From Xanthomonas theicola (lineage in GTDB: Bacteria; Pseudomonadota; Gammaproteobacteria; Xanthomonadales; Xanthomonadaceae): a DNA stretch of 64,000 bases. The stretch spans positions 1,528,001 through 1,592,000 of the forward strand of contig NZ_CP049017.1 of NCBI RefSeq assembly GCF_014236795.1. The letters run 5' to 3'. Positions 15,239 through 24,819 of this stretch are shown piece after piece. The stretch's first letter is position 1; every line of letters starts with the position of its first letter. The position numbers were made by a program, and so were the translations under genes. Under the pieces are notes generated by a model. That model made no database searches. It was given only the letters and a program-made list of their open reading frames with translations, and was not told the origin of the DNA.

Positions 15239-16465
15239 ATGACCCCGCATGACGCTCCCCTGTTGATCCTGAGCCACGTCTGCCATCCCGCGGTTACCGA
15301 TGGCTTCGTCCCCGCCGCGCAGCGCCTGGGCGTGCCGGTGCTGGTGCTGACCGACCACGGCCACGCGCACCTGGCGCACTTCCGCCGGCATCCGCCGGCG
15401 GTGCCGGTCCACGTGCTGGAGTGCGACGTGTTCAATCCGCTCGGCGTGCTCGACCTGCTCAGCACCGTGCAAGTGCAGCCGCGCGCGGTGTTCAGCAACA
15501 GCGACCATCTGCAGACCAGCGCCGCGCTGGTCGCCGCCGCGCTGGGAGTGCCGGGCAAGGACTGGCAGGTCTGCTATGCGGCCAAGAACAAGGCCGCGAT
15601 GCGCCAGCGGCTGCGCGCGCGCGGCCTGCCGGCGCCGTGGTTCCGCAGCCTGGCGCCGGGCGTGCCGGTGCCGGCGCAGGCGCCCTGGCCGTTGATCGCC
15701 AAGCCGCGCGAGGGGGTGGCCAGCCTGGACGTGCGCCACTGTGCCGATCGCGCCGCGCTGCAAGCCTATCTGGACGATTTCTGGCTGCGCCACCCGCAGC
15801 GCAGCGTGTTGCTGGAAGGCATGCTGCAGGGGCCGCTGTTCACGGTGGAGACGCTCGGCGACGGGCAGCGCCTGCAGGCGCTGGGCGGTTTCGACGTGCG
15901 CTTGTCGCCGCCGCCGCACTTCGTCGAATGCGAAGCCAGCTGGCGCGGCGATCCCGACACGCCGGCGCTGCGCCAGGCGCTGGCGCAGTTGCAGGCGTTC
16001 GGCATCGGCTTCGGCGCCTGCCACAGCGAATTCATCCTTACCGCCGACGGGCCGGTGCTGGTGGAGATCAACTACCGCAGCATCGGCGACGGCCGCGAGT
16101 TCCTGCTCGACCGCATGTTCGGCGGGCGCTGGTTCGACAGCGTGCTCGGCCTGCATCTGGGGCAGCCGCTGCCGACGCTGCGCGCGCAGCGCGAACATGC
16201 GCTGGTGCGCTACTACGTCGCCGAGGCCGAAGGCACTCTGGCCGTGGCCAGCGACGATCAGGCGTGCAACGGCACGCACTGGGAGGCGCGCTATCGGCGC
16301 CTGCGGCAACCCGGCGACAGCATCCGCCTCAGCCACTCCAACAAGGACTACCTGGGCGCACTGGACGTGCTCGCCGACACCGCGCCCGACCTGCCGCGCG
16401 CGCTGGCCGCCGCCGAGGCGCCGCTGCACTGGCGGATCGAAGGCGGCGCGGGAGCGCAGCCATGA
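15239..16465 (+). CDS. xssA: XssA, ATP-grasp ligase of xanthoferrin synthesis
   Basis: 408 residues with an ATP-grasp core: KPREGVASLDVRH for nucleotide binding near residue 155 and VLVEINYRSIGDGREF near 280, the acidic metal-binding strand. In the vibrioferrin pathway the equivalent PvsA joins alanine to 2-ketoglutarate to make one end of the siderophore; xanthoferrin is thought to be made by the homologous set. It opens a tight five-gene unit: its TGA overlaps the ATG of xssB (ATGA). The 253-base gap from the xsuA remnant shows no evident Fur box, so expression likely depended on the promoter at 5260 before the transposon insertion. Confidence 0.85.
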   Translation: MTPHDAPLLILSHVCHPAVTDGFVPAAQRLGVPVLVLTDHGHAHLAHFRRHPPAVPVHVLECDVFNPLGVLDLLSTVQVQPRAVFSNSDHLQTSAALVAAALGVPGKDWQVCYAAKNKAAMRQRLRARGLPAPWFRSLAPGVPVPAQAPWPLIAKPREGVASLDVRHCADRAALQAYLDDFWLRHPQRSVLLEGMLQGPLFTVETLGDGQRLQALGGFDVRLSPPPHFVECEASWRGDPDTPALRQALAQLQAFGIGFGACHSEFILTADGPVLVEINYRSIGDGREFLLDRMFGGRWFDSVLGLHLGQPLPTLRAQREHALVRYYVAEAEGTLAVASDDQACNGTHWEARYRRLRQPGDSIRLSHSNKDYLGALDVLADTAPDLPRALAAAEAPLHWRIEGGAGAQP

Positions 16466-18282
16466 ACCTGGACGACCGCCGCTACATCGACCTGCGCATC
16501 ATCGATGCCTGCCTGCGCGAGGACCTGCACGGCATCGTCAGCCGCGGCGGCGCCGCCACGCCGCCGCCGGCGCTGCTCGCGGCCTGGCCGGCGCCGCTGC
16601 CCGGCGCGATCTGGTGGCGCATCGCGCACCTGCCCGACGGCGAACTGTGGCTGCCGCTGCAACGCCGCGGCTACCTGCAGGACCTCAGCGCCTGCAGCGA
16701 TGGCTGGCTGCTGCGCGACGGCGACCGCATCGCGTTCGAATCCGGCGCCGGCGCCTGGCTGGCACGGATGAGCGCCGGACTGGACGCGGACACGCAGCGC
16801 CTGCACCGCGCCTATGCCGACGAAGCGGACTGCGCGGTGCGCCAGCGGGCGCTGGCGCGGCAGGCCTACGCGCAACAGCGCCCGCTGCTGGCCGCCGCGC
16901 TGGACACAGCCGATGCGCACGAACGCGCCTACCGCTGCGAACAGCTGGCCAGCCATCGCGACCATCCGTTCTATCCGACCGCGCGTGCCAAGGCCGGGCT
17001 GGACGACGCGCAGCTGCCGCACTATGCGCCCGAGTTCGCGCCGCGCTTCGCGCTGCGCTGGCTGGCGCTGCCGGCGACGCAGGCCGCGCAGACCACGCCG
17101 CCGCCGGCGTTCTGGCCGCGCCCGAGCATGCTCGGGCTGGCGCCGGCACTGGACGCCAGCCATATCGCCTGGCCGCTGCACCCGCTGACCTTCGCGCGCC
17201 TGGGCGAAGACGGCTTCGCGCTGCCCGACGGCGCGATCGCCGCGCCGCAGCCGTGGCTGCAGGTGCGCCCGTCGCTGTCGGTACGCACGCTGATCCCGTT
17301 GGATCATCCAGATCACCACCTCAAGCTGCCGCTGCCGATGCGCACCCTGGGCGCGCTCAACCTGCGCCTGATCAAGCCGTCCACGCTGTACGACGGGCAC
17401 TGGTTCGAACGCGTGCTGCGCGACATCGCCAACCACGATCCGGCCTTGAGCGAACGCTACCTGCACGTGGACGAAGCCCACGCCGGCCAGGTCGGCGAGG
17501 CGCGCCACCTGGCCTATCTGCTGCGTCGCTATCCGCCGTTGCCGGAGGCGACGCTGGTGCCGGTGGCCGGCCTGTGCGCGGCGCTGCCGGACGGCCGTGC
17601 GCTGGCGCTGCACCTGGCCGAGCGCTTCCATGGCGGCGATCTGCACGCCTGGTGGGACGCCTACCTCGCGTTGATGTGCCAGGTGCACCTGCGGCTGTGG
17701 CTGCGCTACGGCATCGCGCTGGAGGCCAACCAGCAGAACAGCGTGCTGATCTACGCCCGCGGCCGCGCGCCGCGACTGCTGCTGAAGGACAACGACGCGG
17801 CACGGGTGAAGCTGTCGCGGCTGTATGCGCAGCGTCCGCAGCTGGCGCAACTGGGGCCGCCGCGCGACGCGCGCATCGCAGTGGAAGACGAGGCCGCGCT
17901 GGCGCGGATGTTCTGCACCATCATCGTGCAGCTGGACCTGCAGGCGGTGCTGGAAGGCCTGGCCGACGCGCAGCCCGCACTGCGCGCGCCGCTGTACGCG
18001 CACCTGCGCGCGCACCTGCACGGCACCCTGCGTGCGCTGCATGCCGAAGGCGTCGACACCGCTCCGGCGCACGCCTTGCTGGCGGCGCCGCGGCTGCCGG
18101 TGAAGTACCTGCTCAGTGCCGGCAGCCTGTTCGGCAAGCAGATCACCGGCGCCGCCGACATCAACAAGTTCTACGGCGACAGCGCCCCCAATCTGCTGCG
18201 CGAGGAACCGGCCACGACGGCCGCCCCCGCGGCATCGGCACCGGCGCAAGCGACGGCGCTGGCGCACGGGGCATCGCGATGA
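16462..18282 (+). CDS. xssB: XssB, NIS siderophore synthetase (IucA/IucC family)
   Basis: 606 residues from the ATG overlapping the xssA stop; the frame is open further upstream but that part overlaps xssA. IucA/IucC motifs: SVRTLIPLDHPDHHLKL near 280, LGALNLRLIKPSTLYDG, EANQQNSVLIY and the LLKDND ATP/metal segment in the C-terminal ferric reductase-like domain. Such enzymes adenylate a carboxylate and couple it to an amine or alcohol without a ribosome or NRPS. By gene order it matches PvsB, which attaches the alanine-ketoglutarate unit. The last 40 residues are an Ala-rich tail. Stop overlaps xssC (ATGA). Confidence 0.9.
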   Translation: MNLDDRRYIDLRIIDACLREDLHGIVSRGGAATPPPALLAAWPAPLPGAIWWRIAHLPDGELWLPLQRRGYLQDLSACSDGWLLRDGDRIAFESGAGAWLARMSAGLDADTQRLHRAYADEADCAVRQRALARQAYAQQRPLLAAALDTADAHERAYRCEQLASHRDHPFYPTARAKAGLDDAQLPHYAPEFAPRFALRWLALPATQAAQTTPPPAFWPRPSMLGLAPALDASHIAWPLHPLTFARLGEDGFALPDGAIAAPQPWLQVRPSLSVRTLIPLDHPDHHLKLPLPMRTLGALNLRLIKPSTLYDGHWFERVLRDIANHDPALSERYLHVDEAHAGQVGEARHLAYLLRRYPPLPEATLVPVAGLCAALPDGRALALHLAERFHGGDLHAWWDAYLALMCQVHLRLWLRYGIALEANQQNSVLIYARGRAPRLLLKDNDAARVKLSRLYAQRPQLAQLGPPRDARIAVEDEAALARMFCTIIVQLDLQAVLEGLADAQPALRAPLYAHLRAHLHGTLRALHAEGVDTAPAHALLAAPRLPVKYLLSAGSLFGKQITGAADINKFYGDSAPNLLREEPATTAAPAASAPAQATALAHGASR

Positions 18283-19451
18283 AGCGCGTGCTCGGCCCGG
18301 TGCTGGCCGCGCACTACCTGGCCGCGTTCACCGCCCTGGGCATGCCGCTGTTCCTGCCGCGCGTGCTGGAACAGCTGGCGCCGGGCGCGGCGATCGGCTG
18401 GAGCGGGGTGCTGTACGTGCTGCCGACCCTGTGCACCGCGCTCACCGCCAGCGCCTGGGGCCGGCTGGCCGACCGCTACGGGCGCAAGCGCTCGTTGCTG
18501 CGCGCGCAGCTCGGCCTGGCGCTGGGCTTCGCGATGGCCGGCTTCGCCCCCGACCTGGGCTGGCTGGTGGCCGGGCTGGTCGTGCAGGGCGCCTGCGGCG
18601 GCTCGCTGGCCGCGACCAACGCCTACCTGACCACGCAGGCGCGCACCGGGCCGCTGGCGCGCGCACTGGACTGGACCCAGTTCTCGGCGCGGCTGGCGAT
18701 GGTCACCGCACCGGCGCTGCTCGGCCTGGCCAGCACGCTGGGTCCGGCGCAATCGCTGTACCGCTACCTGGCGCTGCTGCCGCTGCTCGCCTTCGCGCTG
18801 AGCTGGCGGCTGCCCGCCGACCCGCCGTGGCCAGGCCCGGCCAGGGCCGCGACCGATGCCGACGCGCACACCGACGCCAGCCGGCGCCGGCAGCGCTGCG
18901 CGCTGTGGAGCACGCAGTTCCTGTTCTGTTTCGCGATGGTGGTGACCTTCCCGTATTTCCTGCCGTACGCGCAGGCGCAGGGCATCGGCAGCGCCGCCGC
19001 CGCGGGCCTGCTGTACAGCCTGCCGCATCTGGTCTACCTGGTGCTGCTGCCGTGCTGGCGCGGCCGCGAGCACGGCGCCTCGCCGCTGCCGGCGGGGCTG
19101 GCGCTGTTCGCGCTGGCGTGCCTGCTGCAGGCCACCTTGCACGCGCCGGGCTGGCTGATCGGGGCGCGCGTGCTGTTCGGCGTGGGCATGTGGATGGCGC
19201 TGCGCGGACTCAACCGCAGCCTCGCCGGCGTGGCCGGCACGCACGCCGCCGGGCAGCTGTTCGGCCGCTTCGATGCGGTCGGCAAGTACGCCGGCGTGGC
19301 CGGCGGCGCACTCGCCGGCGCCCTGGTGCAAGGCCACGGCCTGGCCGTGCCGTTCCTCGCCGCGACCGTCGCGGCCCTGCTGGCGCTGGCGCCGGCCCTC
19401 TCGCTCACTTCCGTACGGAGAACCGCGCATGTCACCGCTCGCGATGCATGA
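18279..19451 (+). CDS. xssC: XssC, MFS exporter of xanthoferrin
   Basis: 390 residues with about 12 hydrophobic segments and the MFS loop motif GRLADRYGRKRSLL between segments 2 and 3. By position it equals PvsC, the vibrioferrin exporter of the inner membrane. Starts on ATGA with xssB and its 3' end overlaps xssD by 23 bases, so translation is coupled throughout. No defect seen. Confidence 0.88.
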   Translation: MKRVLGPVLAAHYLAAFTALGMPLFLPRVLEQLAPGAAIGWSGVLYVLPTLCTALTASAWGRLADRYGRKRSLLRAQLGLALGFAMAGFAPDLGWLVAGLVVQGACGGSLAATNAYLTTQARTGPLARALDWTQFSARLAMVTAPALLGLASTLGPAQSLYRYLALLPLLAFALSWRLPADPPWPGPARAATDADAHTDASRRRQRCALWSTQFLFCFAMVVTFPYFLPYAQAQGIGSAAAAGLLYSLPHLVYLVLLPCWRGREHGASPLPAGLALFALACLLQATLHAPGWLIGARVLFGVGMWMALRGLNRSLAGVAGTHAAGQLFGRFDAVGKYAGVAGGALAGALVQGHGLAVPFLAATVAALLALAPALSLTSVRRTAHVTARDA

Positions 19452-21192
19452 CCCGCTGCACGACCCGTGGTACGCCAGCCTGGCGCAAGCGCAGGCGATC
19501 ACCTGCTGGCTCAACTGTTACCTGCGCGAAGTGGCGATCGGCCGCGGCCAGGCCGAGTTCGACTACCGCGGCCTCGACCGTCCCGGCATCGCCACGGCCG
19601 GCGAGCGCTGGCTGCGCCTGCAACTGCCTTCGGGCGCACTGCTGTGCATCCGCCTGGCCCAGACCGACACGCTGGGTCGCTGCCGCTTCGACTCGGCGCC
19701 GTACCTGAAGGCGAACGGACAACCGTGGCACTGCCTGGACGCGGCCGCGCTGGTGCGCCTGCTGTTGCAGGAACTGGCCGACGGCGAGGCGTTCAATGCC
19801 GAATTGCTGGCGCAGAGCGACAACAGCATCGCGGTGACCGCACAGCTGCTGCGCTGCGCCGAGGCCGCCGCGCCCAGCGGCGAGGCGATGATCGATGCCG
19901 AGCAATCGATGCTGTGGGGGCACGCGCTGCACCCGACGCCGAAGAGCCGCGAAGGCGTGCCGCTGGCGCAGGTGCTGGCCTGCGCGCCGGAAGCGCGCAG
20001 CCAGTTTCCGCTGTTCTGGTTCCGCATCGACCCGCGCCTGTACCGCGCGCAGGGCCTGGACGTGCGCGCCACGCTGGCGCAGGCCGGCGCCGGGCCGGAC
20101 CTGTATCCCTGCCATCCGTGGGAAGCCGAGCGCGTGCTGGCGCATCCGCTGCTGCGCCAGGCGCAGGCGTGCGGCTGGATCGAACCGCTGGGCGAACGCG
20201 GCCTGGCGCTGCGCCCGACCTCCTCGATACGCACGCTCTACCACGCCGAGCTGGATTACTTCCTCAAGCTGTCGGTGCACGTGCGCCTGACCAACTGCGT
20301 GCGCAAGAACGCCTGGTACGAGCTGGAAAGCGCGGTCGCGCTGACCCGCCTGCTGGCGCCGACCTGGCGCGAACTGGCGCAGCGCGTGCCGGGCTTCGAG
20401 GTGTTGCTGGAGCCGGCCGCCACCGATCTGGACTTCTCCGCGCTGGGCGGCGATGCGCAGGCCTGCCGCGAGCTCGGCGAAAGCTTCGGCATGCTCTACC
20501 GGCAGGCGATCCCGGCGCCGCAACGGCTGCGTTTCCAACCGCAGGTGGCCGGTGCGCTGTTCACCCGCGATGCGCGCGGCGAGGCCGCCTGCGCAGCGCC
20601 GCTGCGGGCGCTGGCAGGCCGCTACGGCAGCCTGGATGCGGCCACCGCGGCCTGGTTCCATGCCTACACGCGGCTGTTGCTGGACGGCGTGTGGAGCGCC
20701 TGGTTCGACTACGGCATCGTGCTCGAGCCGCACCTGCAGAACACCGTGATCGGCTGCGTGGACGGGCTGCCGGCGCGGGTCTGGATCCGCGACCTGGAAG
20801 GCACCAAGCTGCTGCCGGCGCGCTGGCCCGCCGCGCGCCTGCACGGGATGTCGCAGACCGCGCGGCAGTCGCTGTACTACAGCGCCGAGCAGGGCTGGAA
20901 CCGGATCGCCTACTGCGCCCTGGTCAACAACCTGGCCGAGGCGATCTTCCATCTGGCCGACGGCCACGACCGCCTTGAACGGCAGTTGTGGGGAATCGTC
21001 GGCACTATCGCCCAGGCATGGCAGCAGCGCCACGGCACGCAACCGGCGCTGCAGGCGCTGCTCGATGGCGCGCCGCTGCCGGCCAAGAACAACCTGCGCC
21101 TGCGCCTGCTGCAGCGCGCCGACCGCCATGCCGACTACACCTTGCTGCCCAACCCGATCGCGATGCCGGCGCCGCGGCAGGCCGCGGCATGA
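19429..21192 (+). CDS. xssD: XssD, NIS siderophore synthetase (IucA/IucC family)
   Basis: 587 residues from ATG 19429, chosen over 19444 because ACGGAG lies 8 bases upstream; earlier in-frame codons lie inside xssC. Shows the family blocks RPTSSIRTLYHAEL, KLSVHVRLTNCVRKN, GIVLEPHLQNTVI and RDLEGTKLL. It matches PvsD, which condenses citrate with L-serine in vibrioferrin synthesis; the citrate could come from the SbnG-like enzyme at 5286. TGA overlaps the xssE ATG. Confidence 0.9.
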   Translation: MSPLAMHDPLHDPWYASLAQAQAITCWLNCYLREVAIGRGQAEFDYRGLDRPGIATAGERWLRLQLPSGALLCIRLAQTDTLGRCRFDSAPYLKANGQPWHCLDAAALVRLLLQELADGEAFNAELLAQSDNSIAVTAQLLRCAEAAAPSGEAMIDAEQSMLWGHALHPTPKSREGVPLAQVLACAPEARSQFPLFWFRIDPRLYRAQGLDVRATLAQAGAGPDLYPCHPWEAERVLAHPLLRQAQACGWIEPLGERGLALRPTSSIRTLYHAELDYFLKLSVHVRLTNCVRKNAWYELESAVALTRLLAPTWRELAQRVPGFEVLLEPAATDLDFSALGGDAQACRELGESFGMLYRQAIPAPQRLRFQPQVAGALFTRDARGEAACAAPLRALAGRYGSLDAATAAWFHAYTRLLLDGVWSAWFDYGIVLEPHLQNTVIGCVDGLPARVWIRDLEGTKLLPARWPAARLHGMSQTARQSLYYSAEQGWNRIAYCALVNNLAEAIFHLADGHDRLERQLWGIVGTIAQAWQQRHGTQPALQALLDGAPLPAKNNLRLRLLQRADRHADYTLLPNPIAMPAPRQAAA

Positions 21193-22385
21193 GCCTGCAC
21201 GTGGATCCGGCGCCGTTGGCGGCGGCGCTGACGCAATTGCGCGAACGCGACGACGCACCGGTGTGCGCCTACGTCTACGACCTGGCAGCGCTGCGCCGCC
21301 ATGCCGTGGCGATGCGCGCGCAGCTGCCCGCGGACTGCGAGTTGTACTACGCGGCCAAGGCCAATGCCGAGCCGCCGCTGTTGCGCACGCTGGCGCCGTG
21401 GGTGGACGGCTTCGAAGCGGCGTCCGGCGGCGAGCTGCAGTGGCTGCGCGAACACCAACCGGGACGGCCGCTGCTGTTCGGCGGCCCCGGCAAGCTCGAC
21501 GCCGAACTGCAGCTGGCAGTCTCATTGCCCGCGTGCACGCTGCATGTGGAGAGCCTGGGCGAACTGCAACGGCTGGCCTGTATCGCCGCGCACGGCGGGC
21601 GCCGCGTGCCGCTGTTCCTGCGCATGAACATCGCCGTACCCGGCATGCAGGACACGCGCCTGATGATGGGCGGGCGGCCATCGCCGTTCGGCCTGGACAC
21701 GCTCGACCTGGACGCGGCCCTGCAGCGGCTGCGCGAGGCCCCGGCGCTGCAGCTGGCCGGTTTCCACTTCCACCTGATGTCGCACCAGTGCGACGCGCAG
21801 GCGCAGTTGCGTCTGCTCGCCCACTACTTGCAGACCGTGCAGGGCTGGCGCCAGGCCCATGCGCTGGGTCCGCTGACGGTGAACGCCGGCGGCGGCTTCG
21901 GCGTGAACTACGCCGATCCGACCGCATCGTTCGACTGGGCCAGGTTCTGCGCCGGCCTGCCGGCGCTGCTGCACGCGCACGGCGAAGGCCTGCGCCTGCG
22001 CCTGGAGCCGGGCCGCTACGTCAGCGCGAGCTGCGGCTGGTACCTGATGGAGGTGCTCGACATCAAGCGCAGCCATGGCGAATGGTTCGCCATCGGCCGC
22101 GGCGGCACCCACCACTTCCGCACCCCGGTCGCGCAGGGCCACGACCATCCGTTCCTGGTGCTGCGCGGCACGCAGCCGCCGCTGCTGCGCGACGCGCGCG
22201 TCACCCTGGTCGGCCAGTTGTGCACGCCCAAGGACGTGCTGGCGCGGGCGCAACCGGTGGCGGCCCTGGCGCCGGGCGACTGCCTGGCGTTCCCGCTCGC
22301 CGGCGCCTATGCCTGGAACATCTCGCACCAGCGGTTCCTGATGCACCCGCCGCCGCAGATGCTGTTCGTGGAGGACACGCCCTGA
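21189..22385 (+). CDS. xssE: XssE, PLP-dependent decarboxylase
   Basis: 398 residues of the Orn/DAP/Arg decarboxylase group 2 family. The PLP lysine is K57 in YYAAKANAEPPLLRTL; FHFHLMSHQ and NAGGGFGVNY form the phosphate-binding region. By analogy with PvsE it decarboxylates the seryl-citrate intermediate to an ethanolamine unit. Last gene of the operon; 253 bases without a gene separate it from the convergent MFS gene. Intact. Confidence 0.88.
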   Translation: MSLHVDPAPLAAALTQLRERDDAPVCAYVYDLAALRRHAVAMRAQLPADCELYYAAKANAEPPLLRTLAPWVDGFEAASGGELQWLREHQPGRPLLFGGPGKLDAELQLAVSLPACTLHVESLGELQRLACIAAHGGRRVPLFLRMNIAVPGMQDTRLMMGGRPSPFGLDTLDLDAALQRLREAPALQLAGFHFHLMSHQCDAQAQLRLLAHYLQTVQGWRQAHALGPLTVNAGGGFGVNYADPTASFDWARFCAGLPALLHAHGEGLRLRLEPGRYVSASCGWYLMEVLDIKRSHGEWFAIGRGGTHHFRTPVAQGHDHPFLVLRGTQPPLLRDARVTLVGQLCTPKDVLARAQPVAALAPGDCLAFPLAGAYAWNISHQRFLMHPPPQMLFVEDTP

Positions 22386-22638
22386 GCACTGCGCACCGGC
22401 ACGCGGACGGCGGCGCAGTTCGGTCGCGGCCGGCGTTTCCGGAGACTCCCGGTCCGGGAGCCGAGGGTCTCGCCAGCCGGCACACACCTGGGCGTGGAAC
22501 GGCGATCGGGGCGAGCCGGGCAAGGCCGCGTGCCTGCGAGCGTTGCCGCAGACGCGCGGGCGTGCGTCCGGCGCCGCGCCGACCGCTCCCGCGCGGTCCC
22601 GATCTTGCGCTGCTATGCCCCGAAAGGACGCACCGCGC

Positions 22639-23853
22639 TCAAGGCGTCGGCGCCGGACGCCGGCTCGGCAGCAGCGCCGCCACGATGCCCAGCAGCGGTA
22701 GGTAGGACATCGCCTGGTACACGAACACGATGCCCGCGCGATCGGCGAGCAGGCCGAGCACGGCCGCGCCCAGCCCGCCCATGCCGAAGGCGAAGCCGAA
22801 GAACAGCCCGGAGATGGTGCCGATGCGGCCGGGCATCATTTCCTGCGCGTACACCAGGATCGCCGAGAACGCCGAGGACAGCACGAAGCCGATCAGCACG
22901 GTCAGCGCGGTGGCCGCATGCAGGCCGACGTACGGCAGCGCCAGCGCGAACGGCGCCACGCCCAGGATCGACACCCAGATCACCGGCTTGCGCCCGATCC
23001 GGTCGCCGACCGGGCCGCCGATCAGCGTGCCCAGCGCCGAGGCCAGCAGGAACGCAAACAGGTGCAGCTGCGCGCTCTGCACCGACACCCCGAAGCGCTG
23101 GATCAGATAGAACGTGTAGTAGCTGCTCAGCCCGGCGATGTAGAAATACTTGGAGAAGATCAGCAGCAGCAGGACCGCCACGATCCGCACCACGGTCTTG
23201 CGCGGCAGCGACGGCGCCATGGCGGCGAGCCGCGGCGCGACGCGGGCCGCCTGCAGGTGCAGCGCGTACCAGCGGCCGACATAGGACAGCAAGGCGATGC
23301 CGAGCAGCGCCGCGGCGCCGAACCAGGCCACGGCGTGGCGGCCGTTGGGCACGATCACCGCCGCGGCGATCAGCGGTCCCAGCGCGGTGCCGGTATTGCC
23401 GCCGACCTGGAACACCGATTGCGCCAGCCCATGCCGCCCGCCCGAGGCCAGCCGCGCGATCCGCGAGGATTCGGGATGGAAGATTGCCGAGCCGATCCCG
23501 ACCAGCGCCGCGGCCAGCAGCACCATCGCAAAGCTCGGCGCATACGCCAGCAGCAACAGGCCGCACAGGGTCGAGGTCATGCCCAGCGGCAGCGAGTACG
23601 GCGCCGGCCGCCGGTCGGTGCGCAGCCCGATCAGCGGCTGGAACAACGACGCGGTGAGCTGGTAGGTCAGCGTGATCAGCCCGACCTGGGCGAAGCTGAG
23701 CTGGAACTGGCCCTTCAGCACCGGGTACAGCGCCAGGATCAGCGACTGCATCATGTCGTTGATCAGATGCGAGGAAGTGATCGCGGCGAGGATGCCGGTC
23801 ACCACCGGACGGGCGGCGGCGGGAACGGCGGCGGCGTGACGCATGCTGGACAT
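22639..23853 (-). CDS. fsr: Fsr-type fosmidomycin resistance MFS transporter
   Basis: 404 residues from ATG 23853, close to the 406 of E. coli Fsr; the longer frame to 24561 overlaps the AraC gene and is not transporter-like. Fsr-typical pieces include TSSHLINDMMQSLILALYPVLK at the N-terminus, SAIFHPESSRIARLASGGR after segment 4, and FSKYFYIAGLSSYYTFYLI in the centre. About 12 membrane segments. The family exports fosmidomycin and some biocides by proton antiport; the natural substrate is unknown. Divergent from an AraC regulator with 66 bases between them. Confidence 0.88.
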   Translation of the reverse strand: MSSMRHAAAVPAAARPVVTGILAAITSSHLINDMMQSLILALYPVLKGQFQLSFAQVGLITLTYQLTASLFQPLIGLRTDRRPAPYSLPLGMTSTLCGLLLLAYAPSFAMVLLAAALVGIGSAIFHPESSRIARLASGGRHGLAQSVFQVGGNTGTALGPLIAAAVIVPNGRHAVAWFGAAALLGIALLSYVGRWYALHLQAARVAPRLAAMAPSLPRKTVVRIVAVLLLLIFSKYFYIAGLSSYYTFYLIQRFGVSVQSAQLHLFAFLLASALGTLIGGPVGDRIGRKPVIWVSILGVAPFALALPYVGLHAATALTVLIGFVLSSAFSAILVYAQEMMPGRIGTISGLFFGFAFGMGGLGAAVLGLLADRAGIVFVYQAMSYLPLLGIVAALLPSRRPAPTP

Positions 23854-23919
23854 GAGGGACCGGGCAATGGGGCGACGGCGCGCATGGTAGGCTGAGCCGC
23901 TTCGGTCTTCCTGCGCAAC

Positions 23920-24720
23920 ATGCCCACCACTCGTCGAGAAAAGGACAGTGTCAGCGCCACGGCGCGGCACGCGTGGAGCGTGGACGACGCGCCGGCCGAC
24001 GTGGTGTGCAAGGCCACCGACGATCCCAGCGAGACCGCCATCGCCCCGCACCGGCACGCGCGCCACCAGTTGGTCTACGCGCTGTACGGGCTGATGGTGG
24101 TGCGCTCCGGCCAGGGCCATTGGGTGGTGCCGAGCACGCGCGCGCTGTGGATGCCGGCCGGCACCGTGCACAGCGTGCGCTGCGTCGGCACGCTGGGCAT
24201 GCGCAGCCTGTACATCCGCCCCGGCGTGATCGCCGGCATGCCGGCGCAGCCGTCGGTGATGGCGGTGGAACCGCTGCTGGAAGCGCTGATCCGCAGCGCC
24301 GCCAGCGTGCCCTGGGACTACCCCGCCGACTCGCGCGACGGGCGCCTGATGCGGCTGATCCTGGACGAGCTGCACGCGCTGCCGGCGCTGCCGCTGCACT
24401 TGCCGCAGGCGCACGATCCGCGCCTGTTGCGCATCGCCGCCGCGCTCGATGCCGACCCGGCCGACGCCACCACCCTGCATGCCTGGGCGGCGCGGCTGGG
24501 CGTGGACGTCAAGACCATCCAGCGCCTGTGCCGGCGCGAGCTGCAGATGAGCTTCGGCCAATGGCGGCAGCAGCTGCGCCTGCTGCGCGGGCTGGAACGG
24601 CTGGCCGCCGGCGACCGCATCATCGACGTGGCGATCGAACTCGGCTACGACAGCCCCAGCGCGTTCACCGCGATGTTCAAGCGCCAGTTCGGCCAGCCGC
24701 CGAGCCAGTTCTTCCGGTAA
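23920..24720 (+). CDS. AraC-family regulator with N-terminal cupin
   Basis: 266 residues. The N-terminal half has a cupin signature (PHRHARHQLVYALYGLMVV, WVVPSTRALWMPAGTVH) that probably binds a small ligand. Residues about 165 to 262 are the double helix-turn-helix of AraC proteins (RLGVDVKTIQRLCRREL and AIELGYDSPSAFTAMFKRQF). It starts 66 bases from the divergent fsr gene and probably controls it. Confidence 0.88.
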   Translation: MPTTRREKDSVSATARHAWSVDDAPADVVCKATDDPSETAIAPHRHARHQLVYALYGLMVVRSGQGHWVVPSTRALWMPAGTVHSVRCVGTLGMRSLYIRPGVIAGMPAQPSVMAVEPLLEALIRSAASVPWDYPADSRDGRLMRLILDELHALPALPLHLPQAHDPRLLRIAAALDADPADATTLHAWAARLGVDVKTIQRLCRRELQMSFGQWRQQLRLLRGLERLAAGDRIIDVAIELGYDSPSAFTAMFKRQFGQPPSQFFR

Positions 24721-24819
24721 CCGTGCCGGTCGCGAGGCGCCTGCGGCGCATAGGCGCTGCCGCCGTGCACGGCCGGCCCGCGCGGCCAGGCGCGCGGCCC
24801 CCGAGACCCTCCAGGCCCG

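Noticed and set aside
15741..19451. 1236-codon frame overlapping xssA-xssC
   Set aside because: Only its last 390 codons (xssC) are real; the earlier part is an out-of-frame reading of xssA and xssB.
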